Positions 53,201 to 61,462 of a stretch of 64,000 nt of DNA are shown here, piece by piece. The position numbers and the translations under genes were made by a program. Source of the stretch: Kitasatospora sp. NBC_01246 (GTDB taxonomy: Bacteria > Actinomycetota > Actinomycetes > Streptomycetales > Streptomycetaceae); assembly GCF_036226505.1 (NCBI RefSeq), contig NZ_CP108484.1, positions 2,418,001 to 2,482,000 of the forward strand. Direction: 5' to 3'. Each line of letters opens with the position of its first letter. The stretch's first letter is position 1. The notes beneath the pieces were generated by a model. The model made no database searches. It was not told where the DNA came from and was given only the letters and a program-made list of their open reading frames with translations.

Positions 53201-54918
53201 CCGCCATCACCCCGCACGACTACATCGCGGTGCACGGTCCGCGCGCCGGGGACCGGATCCGGCTCGGCGACTCCGGTCTGATCGTCCGGGTCGAGTCCGA
53301 CTCGCAGGCGCCCGGCGAGGAGTTCCTGGCCGGCTTCGGCAAGACCGCCCGGGACGGCCTGCACCTCAAGGCCGCCGCCGTCCGCGACACCTGCGACGTG
53401 GTGATCAGCAACGTGCTGGTGATCGACGCGATCCAGGGCATCCGGAAGACCTCGATCGGTCTGATCGACGGCCGGATCGCCGCCATCGGCCGCGCCGGCA
53501 ACCCGGACACCCTGGCCGGCGTGGAGGTCGTCGTCGGCACCGGGACGACCATCGTCTCCGGCGAGGGCATGATCGCCACCGCCGGCGCCATCGACACCCA
53601 CGTCCACCTGCTCTCGCCGCGGATCATGGAGGCCTCGCTCGCCTCCGGCGTCACCACGATCATCGGCCAGGAGTTCGGCCCGGTCTGGGGCGTGGGCGTG
53701 AACTCGCCCTGGGCGCTGCGGCACGCCTTCAACGCCTTCGACGCCTGGCCGGTCAACATCGGCTTCCTCGGCCGCGGCTCCTCCTCCGACCCGGCCCCGC
53801 TGGTCGAGGCCCTCGCCGAGGGCGGCGCCTCCGGCTTCAAGGTGCACGAGGACATGGGCGCCCACACCCGCGCCCTGGACACCGCCCTGCGGGTCGCCGA
53901 GGAGTACGACGTCCAGGTCGCCCTGCACACCGACGGCCTCAACGAGTGCCTCTCCGTGGAGGACACCCTCAAGGTCCTGGAAGGCCGCACCATCCACGCC
54001 TTCCACATCGAGGGCTGCGGCGGCGGGCACGTCCCCAACGTCCTCAAGATGGCGGGCGTCGAGAACGTCATCGGCTCCTCCACCAACCCCACCCTGCCGT
54101 TCGGCCGCGACGCCCTCGGCGAGCACTTCGGCATGATCGTCTCCGCCCACGACCTCAAGGTCGACCTCCCCGGCGACGCCGCGATGGCCCGCGACCGCAT
54201 CCGGGCCGGCACCATGGGCGCCGAGGACGTCCTGCACGACCTCGGCGTCATCGGCATCACCTCCTCCGACGCCCAGGGCATGGGCCGCGCCGGCGAGACC
54301 GTGCGCCGCACCTTCGCCATGGCCGGCAAGATGAAGGCCGAGCTCGGCGCCCTCGACGGCACCGGCTCCTACGGGACGACCGAGGGCGGCGACGACAACG
54401 AGCGCGTCCTGCGCTACATCGCCAAGCTCACCATCAACCCGGCGATCGCCCACGGCCTGGCCCACGAGGTCGGCTCGATCGAGGTCGGCAAGCTCGCCGA
54501 CATCGTGCTGTGGCGCCCCGACCACTTCGGCGCCAAGCCGCAGCTCGTCCTGAAGGCCGGCTTCCCCGCCTACGGCGTCGTGGGCGACCCCAACGCCTCC
54601 ACGGACCGCTGCGAACCCCTCGTACTGGGCCCCCAGTTCGGCGCCCACGGCGCCACCGCCGCCGACCTCTCGGTCGCCTTCGTCGCCCAGGCCGCCGCCG
54701 ACGGCGCCTACCTGGACCGGGCCGCCGACGGCATGCCCACCCGGCGCCGCCGGGTCGGCGTCCGCAACACCCGCGGCATCGGCCCGCGCGACATGGTCCG
54801 CAACGCCCGGATCGGCGACGTGCAGGTCACCGAGACCGGCCTGGTCTCGCTGGACGGCGACCCGCTGCGCTCCGAGCCCGCCGACAGCGTCTCGCTCAGC
54901 CGCCTGTACTTCCTCTGA
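53197..54918 (+). CDS. Urease alpha subunit-like amidohydrolase, divergent active-site flap
   Basis: This is a 573-residue amidohydrolase. By residue-by-residue comparison with Klebsiella UreC, all nickel ligands are present: His135 and His137 (HVHLLSP), bridging Lys215 (GFKVHED), His244 (ALHTDGLNE), His270 (AFHIEG) and Asp358 (SSDAQG). His318 (the catalytic flap His320) and Arg334 are kept too. But flap Cys319 is Ala317 (SAHDL instead of VCHHL), the HSDTLNE-type threonine is glycine, and the TCTPGPW loop is shortened to GVNSPW. The fold is clear; urea as the true substrate is doubtful. It lies in an operon with agmatine deiminase and without ureDEFG. Confidence 0.93.
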   Translation: MTAITPHDYIAVHGPRAGDRIRLGDSGLIVRVESDSQAPGEEFLAGFGKTARDGLHLKAAAVRDTCDVVISNVLVIDAIQGIRKTSIGLIDGRIAAIGRAGNPDTLAGVEVVVGTGTTIVSGEGMIATAGAIDTHVHLLSPRIMEASLASGVTTIIGQEFGPVWGVGVNSPWALRHAFNAFDAWPVNIGFLGRGSSSDPAPLVEALAEGGASGFKVHEDMGAHTRALDTALRVAEEYDVQVALHTDGLNECLSVEDTLKVLEGRTIHAFHIEGCGGGHVPNVLKMAGVENVIGSSTNPTLPFGRDALGEHFGMIVSAHDLKVDLPGDAAMARDRIRAGTMGAEDVLHDLGVIGITSSDAQGMGRAGETVRRTFAMAGKMKAELGALDGTGSYGTTEGGDDNERVLRYIAKLTINPAIAHGLAHEVGSIEVGKLADIVLWRPDHFGAKPQLVLKAGFPAYGVVGDPNASTDRCEPLVLGPQFGAHGATAADLSVAFVAQAAADGAYLDRAADGMPTRRRRVGVRNTRGIGPRDMVRNARIGDVQVTETGLVSLDGDPLRSEPADSVSLSRLYFL

Positions 54919-54950
54919 CCCACCCTCACCTCCCCTCCAAGGACGCGAAG

Positions 54951-55991
54951 ATGACCCCCACCCCCGCCTCGCTCGGCTACCGGATGCCCGCCGAGTGGCA
55001 CCCGCACGAGCGGACCTGGATGGCGTTCCCCACCACCAACCCGACCTTCGACAGCCCGGAGCACCTGCACGCCGGGCGCGAGGCCTGGGCCGCGGTGGCC
55101 AACACCATCGTCCGGTACGAGCCGGTGACGCTGGTGGTCAACACCGGCGAGACCGAGGAGGCGCGCAAGTACGTCGCCCCCGAGGTCGAGATCGTCGAGC
55201 GCCCGCTGGACGACGCCTGGATGCGCGACATCGGCCCGTCCTTCCTGATCGACGGCAAGGGCTCGCTGGCCGCCGCCGACTGGATCTTCAACGGCTGGGG
55301 GGCGCAGTCCTGGGCCCGCTGGGACAACGACCAGCACATCGCCGAGCACATCAGCGAACTGACGGGTGTTCAGCGCTTCGCCTCCCGCCTGATCAACGAG
55401 GGCGGCGGCATCCACGTCGACGGCGAGGGCACCGTGCTCGTCACCGACACCGTGCAGCTCGGCGAGGGCCGCAACTCCGACTGGACCCGCGAGGAGGTCG
55501 AGGCCGAGCTGCACGCCCACCTCGGCACCACCAAGGCGATCTGGCTGCCGCGCGGACTCACCCGCGACTACGACGAGTTCGGCACCCGCGGCCACATCGA
55601 CATCGTCGCCTCCTTCGTCCGCCCCGGCGTCGTGGTCGCCCACGTCCAGCCCGACCCGGCCCACCCCGACCACGAGGTGTGCCAGGAGCTGGTGGCGATC
55701 CTGCGCGCGTCCACCGACGCCCGGGGCCGCGCCCTGGAGGTCATCGAACTCCCCGCCCCCACCGTCCTGTCGGACGAGGACGGCGAGCCGGTCGACTACT
55801 CCTACATCAACCACTACGTGGCCAACGGCGCCGTGGTGCTCTGCGCCTTCGACGACCCCCGCGACCAGGAGGCCGCCGCCATCCTCGGCCAGGCCTACCC
55901 CGGCCGCACCGTCGAACTGGTCGACGCCCGCGAGATCTTCGCCAACGGCGGCGGCATCCACTGCATCACCCAGCAGCAGCCGAAGGTGTGA
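54951..55991 (+). CDS. aguA: Agmatine deiminase
   Basis: This is a 346-residue protein of the guanidino-modifying enzyme (pentein) fold. The catalytic cysteine is Cys338 in NGGGIHCITQQQP near the C-terminus, and WMRDIGP, NEGGGIHVDGEG and TRGHIDIVASF carry the other conserved residues. It converts agmatine to N-carbamoylputrescine and ammonia in the polyamine route. AAGGAC lies 9 bases before the ATG, and the gene starts 32 bases after the urease-like alpha subunit, so it belongs to the same operon. Its stop is followed by two strong hairpins. Confidence 0.95.
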   Translation: MTPTPASLGYRMPAEWHPHERTWMAFPTTNPTFDSPEHLHAGREAWAAVANTIVRYEPVTLVVNTGETEEARKYVAPEVEIVERPLDDAWMRDIGPSFLIDGKGSLAAADWIFNGWGAQSWARWDNDQHIAEHISELTGVQRFASRLINEGGGIHVDGEGTVLVTDTVQLGEGRNSDWTREEVEAELHAHLGTTKAIWLPRGLTRDYDEFGTRGHIDIVASFVRPGVVVAHVQPDPAHPDHEVCQELVAILRASTDARGRALEVIELPAPTVLSDEDGEPVDYSYINHYVANGAVVLCAFDDPRDQEAAAILGQAYPGRTVELVDAREIFANGGGIHCITQQQPKV

Positions 55992-55996
55992 CACCC

Positions 55997-56025
55997 CGGC
56001 AGATCAGCCCCCCTGACCTGCCGGA
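55997..56025. terminator. 12-bp hairpin downstream of agmatine deiminase
   Basis: CCGGCAGATCAG (55997-56008) pairs with CTGACCTGCCGG (56014-56025) with one mismatch around a 5-base loop. It begins 6 bases after the stop codon. Confidence 0.7.
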
Positions 56026-56033
56026 ATACCGAG

Positions 56034-56069
56034 AGCTGCTGTCCAGTGCCGGCACTGGACAGCAGCTCC
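56034..56069. terminator. 36-bp perfect palindrome, end of urease-like operon
   Basis: The arms GAGCTGCTGTCCAGTGCC (56034-56051) and its exact complement (56052-56069) meet with no loop. Together with the hairpin just before, it makes a double terminator. Palindromes of this exactness are unstable, so it is probably under selection or recent. Confidence 0.75.
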
Positions 56070-56119
56070 TTCGTAGATCATCTCCCCTCTCTCTCCCACT
56101 TGATCATGAAAGAGCCGGC

Positions 56120-56358
56120 GTGCCGTCCCATCTCCCCAGCTGGGTTCTCCACGAGCGCCAGCGGAGTGGCCGCCGCATGCGCGCGGTACGAAGATCAGCT
56201 GGCCGCTCCCAGGAGGGCCTCGCCCACGCGGCAGGCCTAGACCGGCGCACCATCTCCCGGAGACCGAGCTTGGGACGAACAGCATCAGTGTCGACAGCCT
56301 GCTGTTGATCGCCCACGCACTCGGCATCCCTCCAGATCACCTCTTCCGAGACGAGTAG
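56120..56358 (+). pseudogene. XRE family HTH regulator, single frameshift
   Basis: GTG 56120 opens a short XRE protein: HERQRSGRRMRAVRRSAGRS, then QEGLAHAAGLDRRTISR, the helix-turn-helix. After ISR (about 56258-56262) the frame is lost by one base; in the next frame it continues as ETELGTNSISVDSLLLIAHA and LGIPPDHLFRDE to a stop at 56356-56358. The full length, 239 bases, is one base short of an intact roughly 79-codon gene, so the gene is inactive unless the base is a sequencing error or programmed. Confidence 0.8.
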
Positions 56359-56394
56359 CCCTGGCCGGCCGTACCGCGGTACGGCCGGCCAGGG
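56359..56394. terminator. Second 36-bp perfect palindrome
   Basis: CCCTGGCCGGCCGTACCG (56359-56376) is followed immediately by its exact complement (56377-56394). It abuts the stop codon of the XRE remnant and probably served as its terminator. Confidence 0.75.
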
Positions 56395-56483
56395 AGATCA
56401 GCGGTGGTCCTGCTCCTGGTGTCCGCGCATCCAGATGCGCACGTCGACAACAGCCGAGTGGTCGTGCCGTTCCACCGCGTCCC

Positions 56484-56831
56484 CACTCCTCGACGGTCTC
56501 GCCGGCGAGACCTACGCCCACCTCGGCGAACACGACGCCGCCGGTCACCTCCTGGAGACCGCCATCGCCCACCGGGCCGTCGCCGATATCAAGGGCCGGG
56601 CCGTCCTCACCCTCGACCTCGCCGAAGTTCGACTCGGCCAAGGCGACCTCGTTGCTGCATGTGCCACCGCGCACGCCGGCCTTGACCTCGCCGGCCCCGC
56701 CGTCGTCCAGCCGCTCATCCTCCGGGCCCCGCGCCCTCCAGCAGGCCCTCGCCCCTTGGGCGGGCGAGAAGCCCGTCCAGGAGCTGGCCGCACGCGTGAG
56801 AGAGTCGAGGCACCAGCTCGCACGCGCATGA
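56484..56831 (+). pseudogene. 3' remnant of a TPR-type regulator
   Basis: The frame from about 56484 reads LLDGLAGETYAHLGEHDAAG, LLETAIAH, LTLDLAEVRLGQGDL, the C-terminal TPR region of Streptomyces regulators; at about 56726 a frameshift of one base is needed to reach RALQQALAPWAGEKPVQELA and a stop at 56829-56831. The 5' part of such a 400-residue gene is missing. It lies 11 bases before the NUDIX gene, which often follows this regulator type. Confidence 0.7.
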
Positions 56832-56841
56832 GGAGGGCCCG

Positions 56842-57399
56842 GTGGCGGGAGCGGAGTGGCCGGTGCATGGTCGGCGGCAGGTGTACGGCTCGCCCTGGGT
56901 GGAGGTCTGGCTCGACGACGTGGACATTCCCGGCGTCGGCCGGATCGAGCATCACGTCGTCCGCATGCCCCGGGCTTCCACCACCTCCGTCGTCACCAAC
57001 GAGGCGGGCGAGTTCCTGCTCCTCCACCGGCACCGTTTCATCACCGGCCGGTGGGGCTGGGAGGTACCGGCCGGCTGGGCCGATCCCGGCGAGGACCCGG
57101 CGGTGGCGATCGCCCGCGAGGTCGAGGAGGAGACCGGCTGGCGTCCGGGCCGGGTCGAGCTGATGACCGAGTACGACGCCATGGCCGGCATCTCGGACGC
57201 ACACTTCCGCAGCTACCACGTCACCGGATGCACCCGCATCGGCGAGCCGGAGGACATCTCCGAAGCGGCCCGGGTGGAGTGGGTGTCGGAAGCCGGGGTC
57301 GTGAAGCTGCTGACCAGCGGCGAGATCTCCGACGGCCCTTCCCACGCCGCACTCTCGTACTTCCTCGGGCCCTACCGGCTCGCGCGGACCAACAGCTGA
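56842..57399 (+). CDS. NUDIX hydrolase
   Basis: This is a 185-residue protein. The NUDIX box is GWADPGEDPAVAIAREVEEE followed by TGW, a perfect fit to GX5EX7REUXEEXGU, with the catalytic acidic residues. Flanking residues (VVTNEAGEFLLLHRHRF, GWEVPAGW) are typical of ADP-ribose/ADP-sugar pyrophosphatase-like members that hydrolyse nucleoside diphosphates linked to another moiety. GTG 56842 has GGAGGG 7 bases upstream. It is intact although the regulator remnant upstream has decayed. Confidence 0.93.
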   Translation: MAGAEWPVHGRRQVYGSPWVEVWLDDVDIPGVGRIEHHVVRMPRASTTSVVTNEAGEFLLLHRHRFITGRWGWEVPAGWADPGEDPAVAIAREVEEETGWRPGRVELMTEYDAMAGISDAHFRSYHVTGCTRIGEPEDISEAARVEWVSEAGVVKLLTSGEISDGPSHAALSYFLGPYRLARTNS

Positions 57400-57494
57400 G
57401 CCGCCCCGGCGGCGGGCCCCGCCCGCGCCGAGAGGGCCGGGGCGGGGCGTCGGCCCGGTGGGCTCCTGGTCAGGGGGGCTTCGGGCGCCGCCGG

Positions 57495-57531
57495 TATCGT
57501 GGGTGCCGCTGCGGCGCGGTCGCAGCGGCAC
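57495..57531. promoter_or_regulatory. Promoter-like element and 11-bp inverted repeat before tetR-type gene
   Basis: TATCGT (57495-57500) is a possible -10. GTGCCGCTGCG (57503-57513) and CGCAGCGGCAC (57521-57531) form a perfect inverted repeat just before the ribosome-binding site. It could be an autoregulatory operator or a leader hairpin. Confidence 0.5.
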
Positions 57532-57546
57532 AGAGGAGAGCAGCAC

Positions 57547-58155
57547 ATGGCGGACGCCCGCCCGCGCCGGCCGGCGCGGCCCCGCGAGGAGGTCTTCGCC
57601 ACCGCGCGGGCCGCCATCGCCGAACACGGGCTCGCCAAGCTGACCATGGCCGGCCTCGGCAAGCAGTTGCAGATGAGCGCCGGTCACCTGCTCTACTACT
57701 TCGGCAGCAAGGACCAGCTGCTGCTGGAGACGCTGCGCTGGAGCGAGGACCAGCTCGGGGCCCGCCGCCGCACCGCGCTGGCCGACGGCGACCGGGACGT
57801 CTGGGAGCGGCTGGGCGACTACACCCGGCTCTACCTGCCCGAGGGCGCGGGCGATCCGCGCTGGATCCTCTGGGTGGAGGTGTGGGGGCGCTCCCCCGCC
57901 AGCGAGGAGCTGCGGCAGGGGCAGTTGGAGATCGAGGCCCCCTGGGACGCCGACCTGGTCGCCCTGCTCGACGAGGGCGCCGCCTCCGGTTCCTTCGCCG
58001 CGGCGGCCGGAGCGGCCACCGAGCGGGCCGCCCAGATCCGCGCGCTGCTGGACGGTCTCGCCGTACCGCTCGCGCTCGGCCTGCCCGGCGCGCTCCGCGC
58101 GAGGGCTCTGCACCTCGCGGAGTCGGCCTGCCGGACCCTGCTGGCGCCCGCCTGA
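57547..58155 (+). CDS. TetR family transcriptional regulator
   Basis: This is a 202-residue protein with an N-terminal TetR helix-turn-helix (VFATARAAIAEHGLAKLTMA...QMSAGHLLYYFGSKDQLLL) and a C-terminal ligand domain (GDPRWILWVEVWGRSP, AAQIRALLDGLAVPLALG). The C-terminal half is like the TetR_C group of amine/aliphatic-responsive regulators, but ligand is unknown. GAGGAGA lies 7 bases before ATG 57547. It may control the urease-like operon 5 kb upstream, where a TetR-type palindrome lies, or genes nearby; no binding site was proven. Confidence 0.92.
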   Translation: MADARPRRPARPREEVFATARAAIAEHGLAKLTMAGLGKQLQMSAGHLLYYFGSKDQLLLETLRWSEDQLGARRRTALADGDRDVWERLGDYTRLYLPEGAGDPRWILWVEVWGRSPASEELRQGQLEIEAPWDADLVALLDEGAASGSFAAAAGAATERAAQIRALLDGLAVPLALGLPGALRARALHLAESACRTLLAPA

Positions 58156-58174
58156 CGGAGGGACTCCGGCAGCG

Positions 58175-59797
58175 TCACTCCGTCCAGATCGCGGCCGCCG
58201 TGCGGTCGTCGGCGTACCCCTTGGCACGGACCTGGACCTGGCGCAGGAAGTCCACGGTGCCCGGCGGGTGCGGGTGTGCCCAGTGGGCGGCGAGGAAGTG
58301 CGCGACGGCCGGCTCGTCGGCGATCGGCCGGGCCAGACCCGGGGTGCAGAGCAGCAGGATGTCGCCCGGAGTGGCCGGGACCATCCGGAACCGGAACGGG
58401 CGCGGGTCCGGCGCCGGACCGTCCGGCAGCGGGGGCTGACCGTCCGGGTGGTGCAGCAGCCGGGCCGCGTAGGCGTCGATCCAGTGACCGGAGCGCAGCA
58501 GGTAGAGCCCGCCAGGGCCGACCCCGAAGGCCGCCCGGTAGGAGGCCGCCGGGTCGAGCGAGAGCAGCAGGCAGTGCAGCGAGGCCGGGAAGACCTGGTC
58601 CTCGCCGGCCGCCCGGGGGGCCAGGCCGCGCAGCGGGGCGGCGGCGGCCGTCGCGAGCCGTTGGAGGCCGTAGCGGAGGCGGTCCCGCGCGCCGTCGCGC
58701 AGGTCGGCGGCGAGGCCGGCCCGGCTGCGGCCGATCGCGGCGGCGAGCTGGCGGCACGCCTCGGCGGAGGCCGTCGCGACCGCCTCCGGGGCGACGTCGG
58801 CGATGTCGGCGAGCGCCTCGGCGGAGCCCGCGCCCGTGCGGTCGAAGCCGCCGAGCACGGCGAGCAGCAGGCCGTCCGTGCCCTCGCCGAACCTGGTCAC
58901 CAGCAGCGCGTCCCGGCGGGGCTCGCCGCGGTAGCGGGCGGAGTCGCCGCGGACCGAGACGGCGCGCACGGTGGCGGTGGCGTACTGGGCCCCCTCCAGC
59001 ACGGTGTCCGGCACCACGGCGCCGAGCGAGCCCGGGTCGGCCTCCGGTACGGCGGTCGGCTCGGGCCCGTACGTGGGCGGGCGCTCGCCGACGTGCGGGA
59101 CGGCGGGCCCGGCGTCGGCGAGCACCGACCGGGCGGCGGGGCGGGCGACGGCCACCGCCGCAGCCGAGGGGACGGGGTCGGGTTCGGGCTCGGGCGCAGG
59201 AGCGGGCTCGGGCTCGGGCTCGGGCTCGACGGCGGGCTCGGGGCCGGCAGTCGTCGGCTCGGGCTCGGGCTCGGGCTCCACCACGGGGTCCGGCTCCGGT
59301 GCCGGCTCCGGATCCTTCCGGAGAGCGGGCTCCTCCACCGCCTCCGGACCCGGCTCCGGCTCGGGCCCCGCCTCCGCCTCGGGCGCGGCCGCCCAGGCCG
59401 GGGCCGGGAACCGGTGCGTCTCCTCCGGCCCGCGCTGCTGCCCGATCACCCCGACCGCGGTGTCGAACCAGTCGTCGATGCTGTCCCGCTCCAGCAGGTC
59501 GGGCTCCGGCGCGGCCCGCTCCGACGCCTCGGGGGCCGACACCTCGGGCCCCGGCGCCGCCGACGCCGCAGGTTCCGCCACCTCGGGCGCCGCCGCGGGC
59601 TTCACCCCGCCCTCCGGCCCGCCCGTCCGCTGCTGGCCGATCAGCCCGACCGCCGTGTCGAACCAGTCGTCGACGCTACCCTCCCCCGGTACCGCGTCCG
59701 GAGTGTCGGGGAGGGTGCCCGCCGGCCCTTCGTAGACCGTTTCCCACCAACCGTCGTCCGGTCGGGGCTGCTGTGCGGGTGCACCCTTTTTGCTCAT
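58175..59797 (-). CDS. PP2C-like protein with duplicated DWFDTAVG motif
   Basis: This is a 540-residue protein. The N-terminal 120 residues contain two copies of a 17-residue motif, [17 protein letters not shown] and [17 protein letters not shown], about 60 residues apart. A Glu/Pro-rich low-complexity region follows (about 135-230). The C-terminal 300 residues resemble PP2C ([53 protein letters not shown]), but the first metal-binding DG motif reads LGGFDRTG and is degenerate, so it may bind phosphoprotein or be a weak phosphatase. ATG 59797 has AGGAG 6-7 bases upstream. The gap to the next gene (59798-60079) holds no gene. Confidence 0.85.
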   Translation of the reverse strand: MSKKGAPAQQPRPDDGWWETVYEGPAGTLPDTPDAVPGEGSVDDWFDTAVGLIGQQRTGGPEGGVKPAAAPEVAEPAASAAPGPEVSAPEASERAAPEPDLLERDSIDDWFDTAVGVIGQQRGPEETHRFPAPAWAAAPEAEAGPEPEPGPEAVEEPALRKDPEPAPEPDPVVEPEPEPEPTTAGPEPAVEPEPEPEPAPAPEPEPDPVPSAAAVAVARPAARSVLADAGPAVPHVGERPPTYGPEPTAVPEADPGSLGAVVPDTVLEGAQYATATVRAVSVRGDSARYRGEPRRDALLVTRFGEGTDGLLLAVLGGFDRTGAGSAEALADIADVAPEAVATASAEACRQLAAAIGRSRAGLAADLRDGARDRLRYGLQRLATAAAAPLRGLAPRAAGEDQVFPASLHCLLLSLDPAASYRAAFGVGPGGLYLLRSGHWIDAYAARLLHHPDGQPPLPDGPAPDPRPFRFRMVPATPGDILLLCTPGLARPIADEPAVAHFLAAHWAHPHPPGTVDFLRQVQVRAKGYADDRTAAAIWTE

Positions 59798-60079
59798 CTG
59801 GCGGCTCCTGGTCGGTCCGTGGTCGCGCCGCCCCCGGCGGGGCCGGACTCGACGTCATTGTCTCCGAGTGCAACGACGGTGTCCGGGTTTCGGCGACAAC
59901 CGCACACTGATCGGATGATCCCAATGACCGGGTTCGCCCCATGTTTCGTTTCCGTTCCGTCCGCGCTTGCCGGAACTGCCCCGAGCAGGGCGTTTCCGGA
60001 GTATTCAGGAGGTTCGGGGGCCGAAAATGGGGGCCGAGGAGGGGCATCGCTTCACCCGTTCGGCTGATTAAATGTGCGC

Positions 60080-60664
60080 ATGACCGCGTCGGCCCCCAGA
60101 TCGCTCCGACCGGGGAGGACCGCGTTCGCGGGCCGCCCGGTGGGCGTCCTGTGGTTCCTCCTGCTGGTCGGGCTGCTGGCGGCGCTCCCGTGCGCGGGCC
60201 AGGCCCAGGCGGTCTCGGTGGACCGGTCCGCCCCCGCGTCCGTTCCGGACGGCGTCGCCGGCCCGGCCCTCGCGGCCGCCCCGACGACGGGGACACCGCG
60301 GACCGCCGGGACACCTCCGACCGCCGGAGCACCGCGGACGCCGGCGGCGGAGCACGCGTCCCGGCAGGCCGGAGCCCCGCGCACCGGTCCGGCCGGCACG
60401 CTCGCCGACCGGCTCGCCGAGCAGAAGCGGCACCGGACGTGGTGCTCCGCCGACGGCGAGCCGCCGCACCGCGACAACGGCTGCTCCGGTCACCCGTACT
60501 GCGCCCAGGACGCCCAGCTGCCCAATCCGCCGCCCCAGCAGCAGCCCGCCCTGACGCCCCGCCCGGAGACTCCCGAGGCCCGGCCCCGGATGCTTCCGCG
60601 CGGGCTCCCGGACGGTCCGCGCCCGGCACCCGACCTGCACGAGCTCCAAGTTCACCGGTCCTGA
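60080..60664 (+). CDS. Secreted cysteine-containing small protein
   Basis: This is a 194-residue protein with an N-terminal hydrophobic segment (VLWFLLLVGLLAALPC) acting as signal. The mature part has an Ala/Thr/Pro linker, then a conserved cysteine patch WCSADGEPPHRDNGCSGH and PYCAQ (three cysteines), and a Pro-rich tail. I do not recognise the family; similar short exported proteins occur in Streptomyces. TTAAAT at 60068-60073 is a good -10 for a leaderless ATG 60080; GTG 60074 is the alternative. A short hairpin (60694-60709) follows. Confidence 0.82.
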   Translation: MTASAPRSLRPGRTAFAGRPVGVLWFLLLVGLLAALPCAGQAQAVSVDRSAPASVPDGVAGPALAAAPTTGTPRTAGTPPTAGAPRTPAAEHASRQAGAPRTGPAGTLADRLAEQKRHRTWCSADGEPPHRDNGCSGHPYCAQDAQLPNPPPQQQPALTPRPETPEARPRMLPRGLPDGPRPAPDLHELQVHRS

Positions 60665-60796
60665 GCGGAACCCACCGCCGGTCCTCCCCCCGCCCGTCCG
60701 AACGGACGGCGGCCGGGGTGGCACCGACGGATCCGCCCCTCCGCCCTCTCATCTGACCGCCGCGCCCGAAGCGCCCGGCGGGGACAAGGACACCTC

Positions 60797-61462
60797 ATGG
60801 GTTCCGCCTCGAAGCAGTCCAACAAGCCGAGCGGCAAGCAGGCCGGTCTCGACCGTCGTGCCCGGATAGCCGAGCTGCGCGCCGCCGAGCAGCGCCGCGA
60901 CCGCCGGAACAAGATCATCGCCTCGGTGATCGCCGGGACCCTGGTGATCGCCGCGATCGCCACCGGCACCTGGATCGTGGTCGACGCCAACAACGACAAG
61001 AAGGCCAAGGAGACCGCGGCCGCCGCGCCGATCGACGGCGTCCAGACCTTCGGCGACCTGAGCCGCAACCACGTCAAGGAGAAGGTCACCTACCCGCAGA
61101 CCCCGCCGGTCGGCGGCGACCACAACGCGATCTGGCTGGACTGCATGGGCCACGTCTACGACCAGCCGGTCGAGAACGAGCGCGCCGTCCACTCGCTGGA
61201 GCACGGCGCGGTCTGGGTGACCTACAACGGCAAGGCCACGCCGGACGACATCAAGACCCTCTCCGACAAGGTCAAGGCCACCCCGTACTCGCTGATGAGC
61301 CCGTACCCGGACGAGAAGGGCACCATCACCCTCAGCGCCTGGAGCACCCAGCTGGTCGTGGACAGCGCCAGTGACCCCCGGGTGGGCGAGTTCTTCACCA
61401 AGTACGTGCAGGGCAAGCAGACCCAGGAGCCGGGCGCGTCCTGCACCATGGGGGCGATGTGA
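60797..61462 (+). CDS. DUF3105 membrane-anchored protein
   Basis: This is a 221-residue protein with one N-terminal membrane anchor (IIASVIAGTLVIAAIATGTWIV) and a C-terminal DUF3105 domain with TYPQTPPVGGDHNAIWLDCM, the ERAVHSLEHGAVWV motif and a cysteine pair (Cys in DCMGHVY and CTMGAM). The histidines and cysteines suggest metal binding. The AUG is preceded by AAGGACA. It is translated with the DUF305 gene (overlap GTGA), as in other actinomycetes. Confidence 0.9.
   Translation: MGSASKQSNKPSGKQAGLDRRARIAELRAAEQRRDRRNKIIASVIAGTLVIAAIATGTWIVVDANNDKKAKETAAAAPIDGVQTFGDLSRNHVKEKVTYPQTPPVGGDHNAIWLDCMGHVYDQPVENERAVHSLEHGAVWVTYNGKATPDDIKTLSDKVKATPYSLMSPYPDEKGTITLSAWSTQLVVDSASDPRVGEFFTKYVQGKQTQEPGASCTMGAM

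Noticed and set aside
53197..54918. Plain call as urease for urea catabolism
   Set aside because: The fold is urease, but the flap cysteine and part of the active-site loop are missing and no accessory genes are present, so urea as substrate is not assured. Kept as urease-like.
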